The notes beneath the pieces are model-generated. The model had not been told where the DNA came from. It did not search any database and saw nothing but the letters and a program-made list of their open reading frames with translations. A program made the position numbers and the translations under genes. Below, in pieces: positions 63,625 to 64,000 of a stretch of 64,000 bases of DNA. The stretch is from Macrothele yani (lineage: Eukaryota > Arthropoda > Arachnida > Araneae > Macrothelidae). Location: NCBI GenBank assembly GCA_039090855.1, contig CM077011.1, positions 23,189,001-23,253,000 on the forward strand, given 5' to 3'. Position 1 is the stretch's first letter, and each line of letters starts with the position of its first letter.

Positions 63625-63992
63625 CTACTTCCTTTGGAAGTTTAAAGGATTCCTGGTTGTATTATCATGCGGTCTGAAACCTCGGCCTTGCCGGGTATCG
63701 GGAAAGTTTCCACGATGAGGAAAACTGCGTGAAAACTTCTGCGGGAACTCCGCATGTCTGTTGAAATTTTCATTTCTATTACTTCTTCCCTCAGCACGGG
63801 CAGAAAAATCATCATTGCCCTGAGCATGAAAACGTTCTGAATTCTGCGGATTGGAACGGGGTCGAGCATACTGTGCATTTGTACGGTACCCAGAAAATTG
63901 ATTAGAAACTCGCGGTTGGTGTACCACTCTTCTATGCGGTGGAACGTATGATGCTTGGACTTGCATCTGTGTACGCTCGCGTTTAAAGTCAT
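63625..63992 (-). pseudogene. Gypsy gag C-terminus, partial
   Basis: An Arg/Asn/Gly-rich stretch (QASYVPPHRRVVHQPRVSNQ, FSARAEGRSNRNENFNRHAE, GNFPDTRQGRGFRPHDNTTR) with no CCHC zinc knuckle in the visible part, ending at 63625 in a different frame from pol. This is consistent with a gag-pol frameshift. It continues beyond the right edge of the window. Confidence 0.7.
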
Positions 63993-64000
63993 TAGGCCTA

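Larger units (their letters stand above)
58416..64000 (-). mobile_element. Ty3/Gypsy LTR retrotransposon, 5' end outside window
   Basis: Order on the minus strand: gag end, protease, RT, RNase H, integrase, an extra 3' frame, PPT and 3' LTR. Integrase downstream of RNase H places it in Ty3/Gypsy (Metaviridae). Pol carries several frameshifts and stops, so this copy is inactive as read. Confidence 0.93.

Overview
This is a eukaryotic, almost certainly animal and probably arthropod, genomic window made nearly entirely of transposable elements and tandem repeats. The evidence is an abundance of Tc1/mariner DNA transposons, RTE-type LINEs, a GIY-YIG Penelope-like element, a Ty3/Gypsy LTR element and tRNA-derived SINEs, with AT-rich spacers. 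No convincing host protein gene, rRNA or functional tRNA gene was found. An arachnid is possible but cannot be shown from sequence alone.

Layout. 1-9,000: at least ten copies of an abundant SINE (called SINE-A here; box A TGGCGCAGTGG, box B GGTTCGAATCC), a 40-bp minisatellite split by a SINE with a perfect target-site duplication (TSD), and a tRNA-like head-to-head palindrome. 9,200-19,900: a chain of Tc1-like elements of several terminal-repeat families, including one inserted in another. 19,976-22,438: a 5'-truncated RTE LINE with an uninterrupted 606-codon reverse transcriptase frame, flanked by an identical 80-bp direct repeat. 22,600-26,930: three Tc1-like elements, two back to back. 27,010-27,860: a 126-bp satellite. 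29,700-41,430: the most structured region. A second LINE, on the minus strand, is cut into four collinear pieces by a Tc1-like element, an RTE LINE and a block of tandem repeats carrying a CTCF-core-like motif in each monomer. An inverted array of the same repeats follows, itself split by a near full-length RTE LINE. 43,200-50,970: more Tc1-like elements and one mariner; one Tc1-like element splits a second tRNA-like SINE family (SINE-B) between its A and B boxes. 52,060-53,530: a Penelope-like fragment inserted in a 110-bp tandem array. 55,163-55,993: a SINE whose head plus flanking DNA has been amplified into an 83-bp satellite. 58,416-64,000: a minus-strand Gypsy element with 3' LTR, integrase, RNase H, RT and protease, running off the right edge.

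All recognised protein-coding sequences belong to mobile elements, and nearly all carry frameshifts or stops. The best candidate for something undescribed is the tandem-repeat block at 34,030-36,120. It looks like a mobile unit, bounded by short inverted repeats and inserted into a LINE reading frame, whose roughly 150-bp monomers each centre on a motif close to CCASYAGRKGGC.
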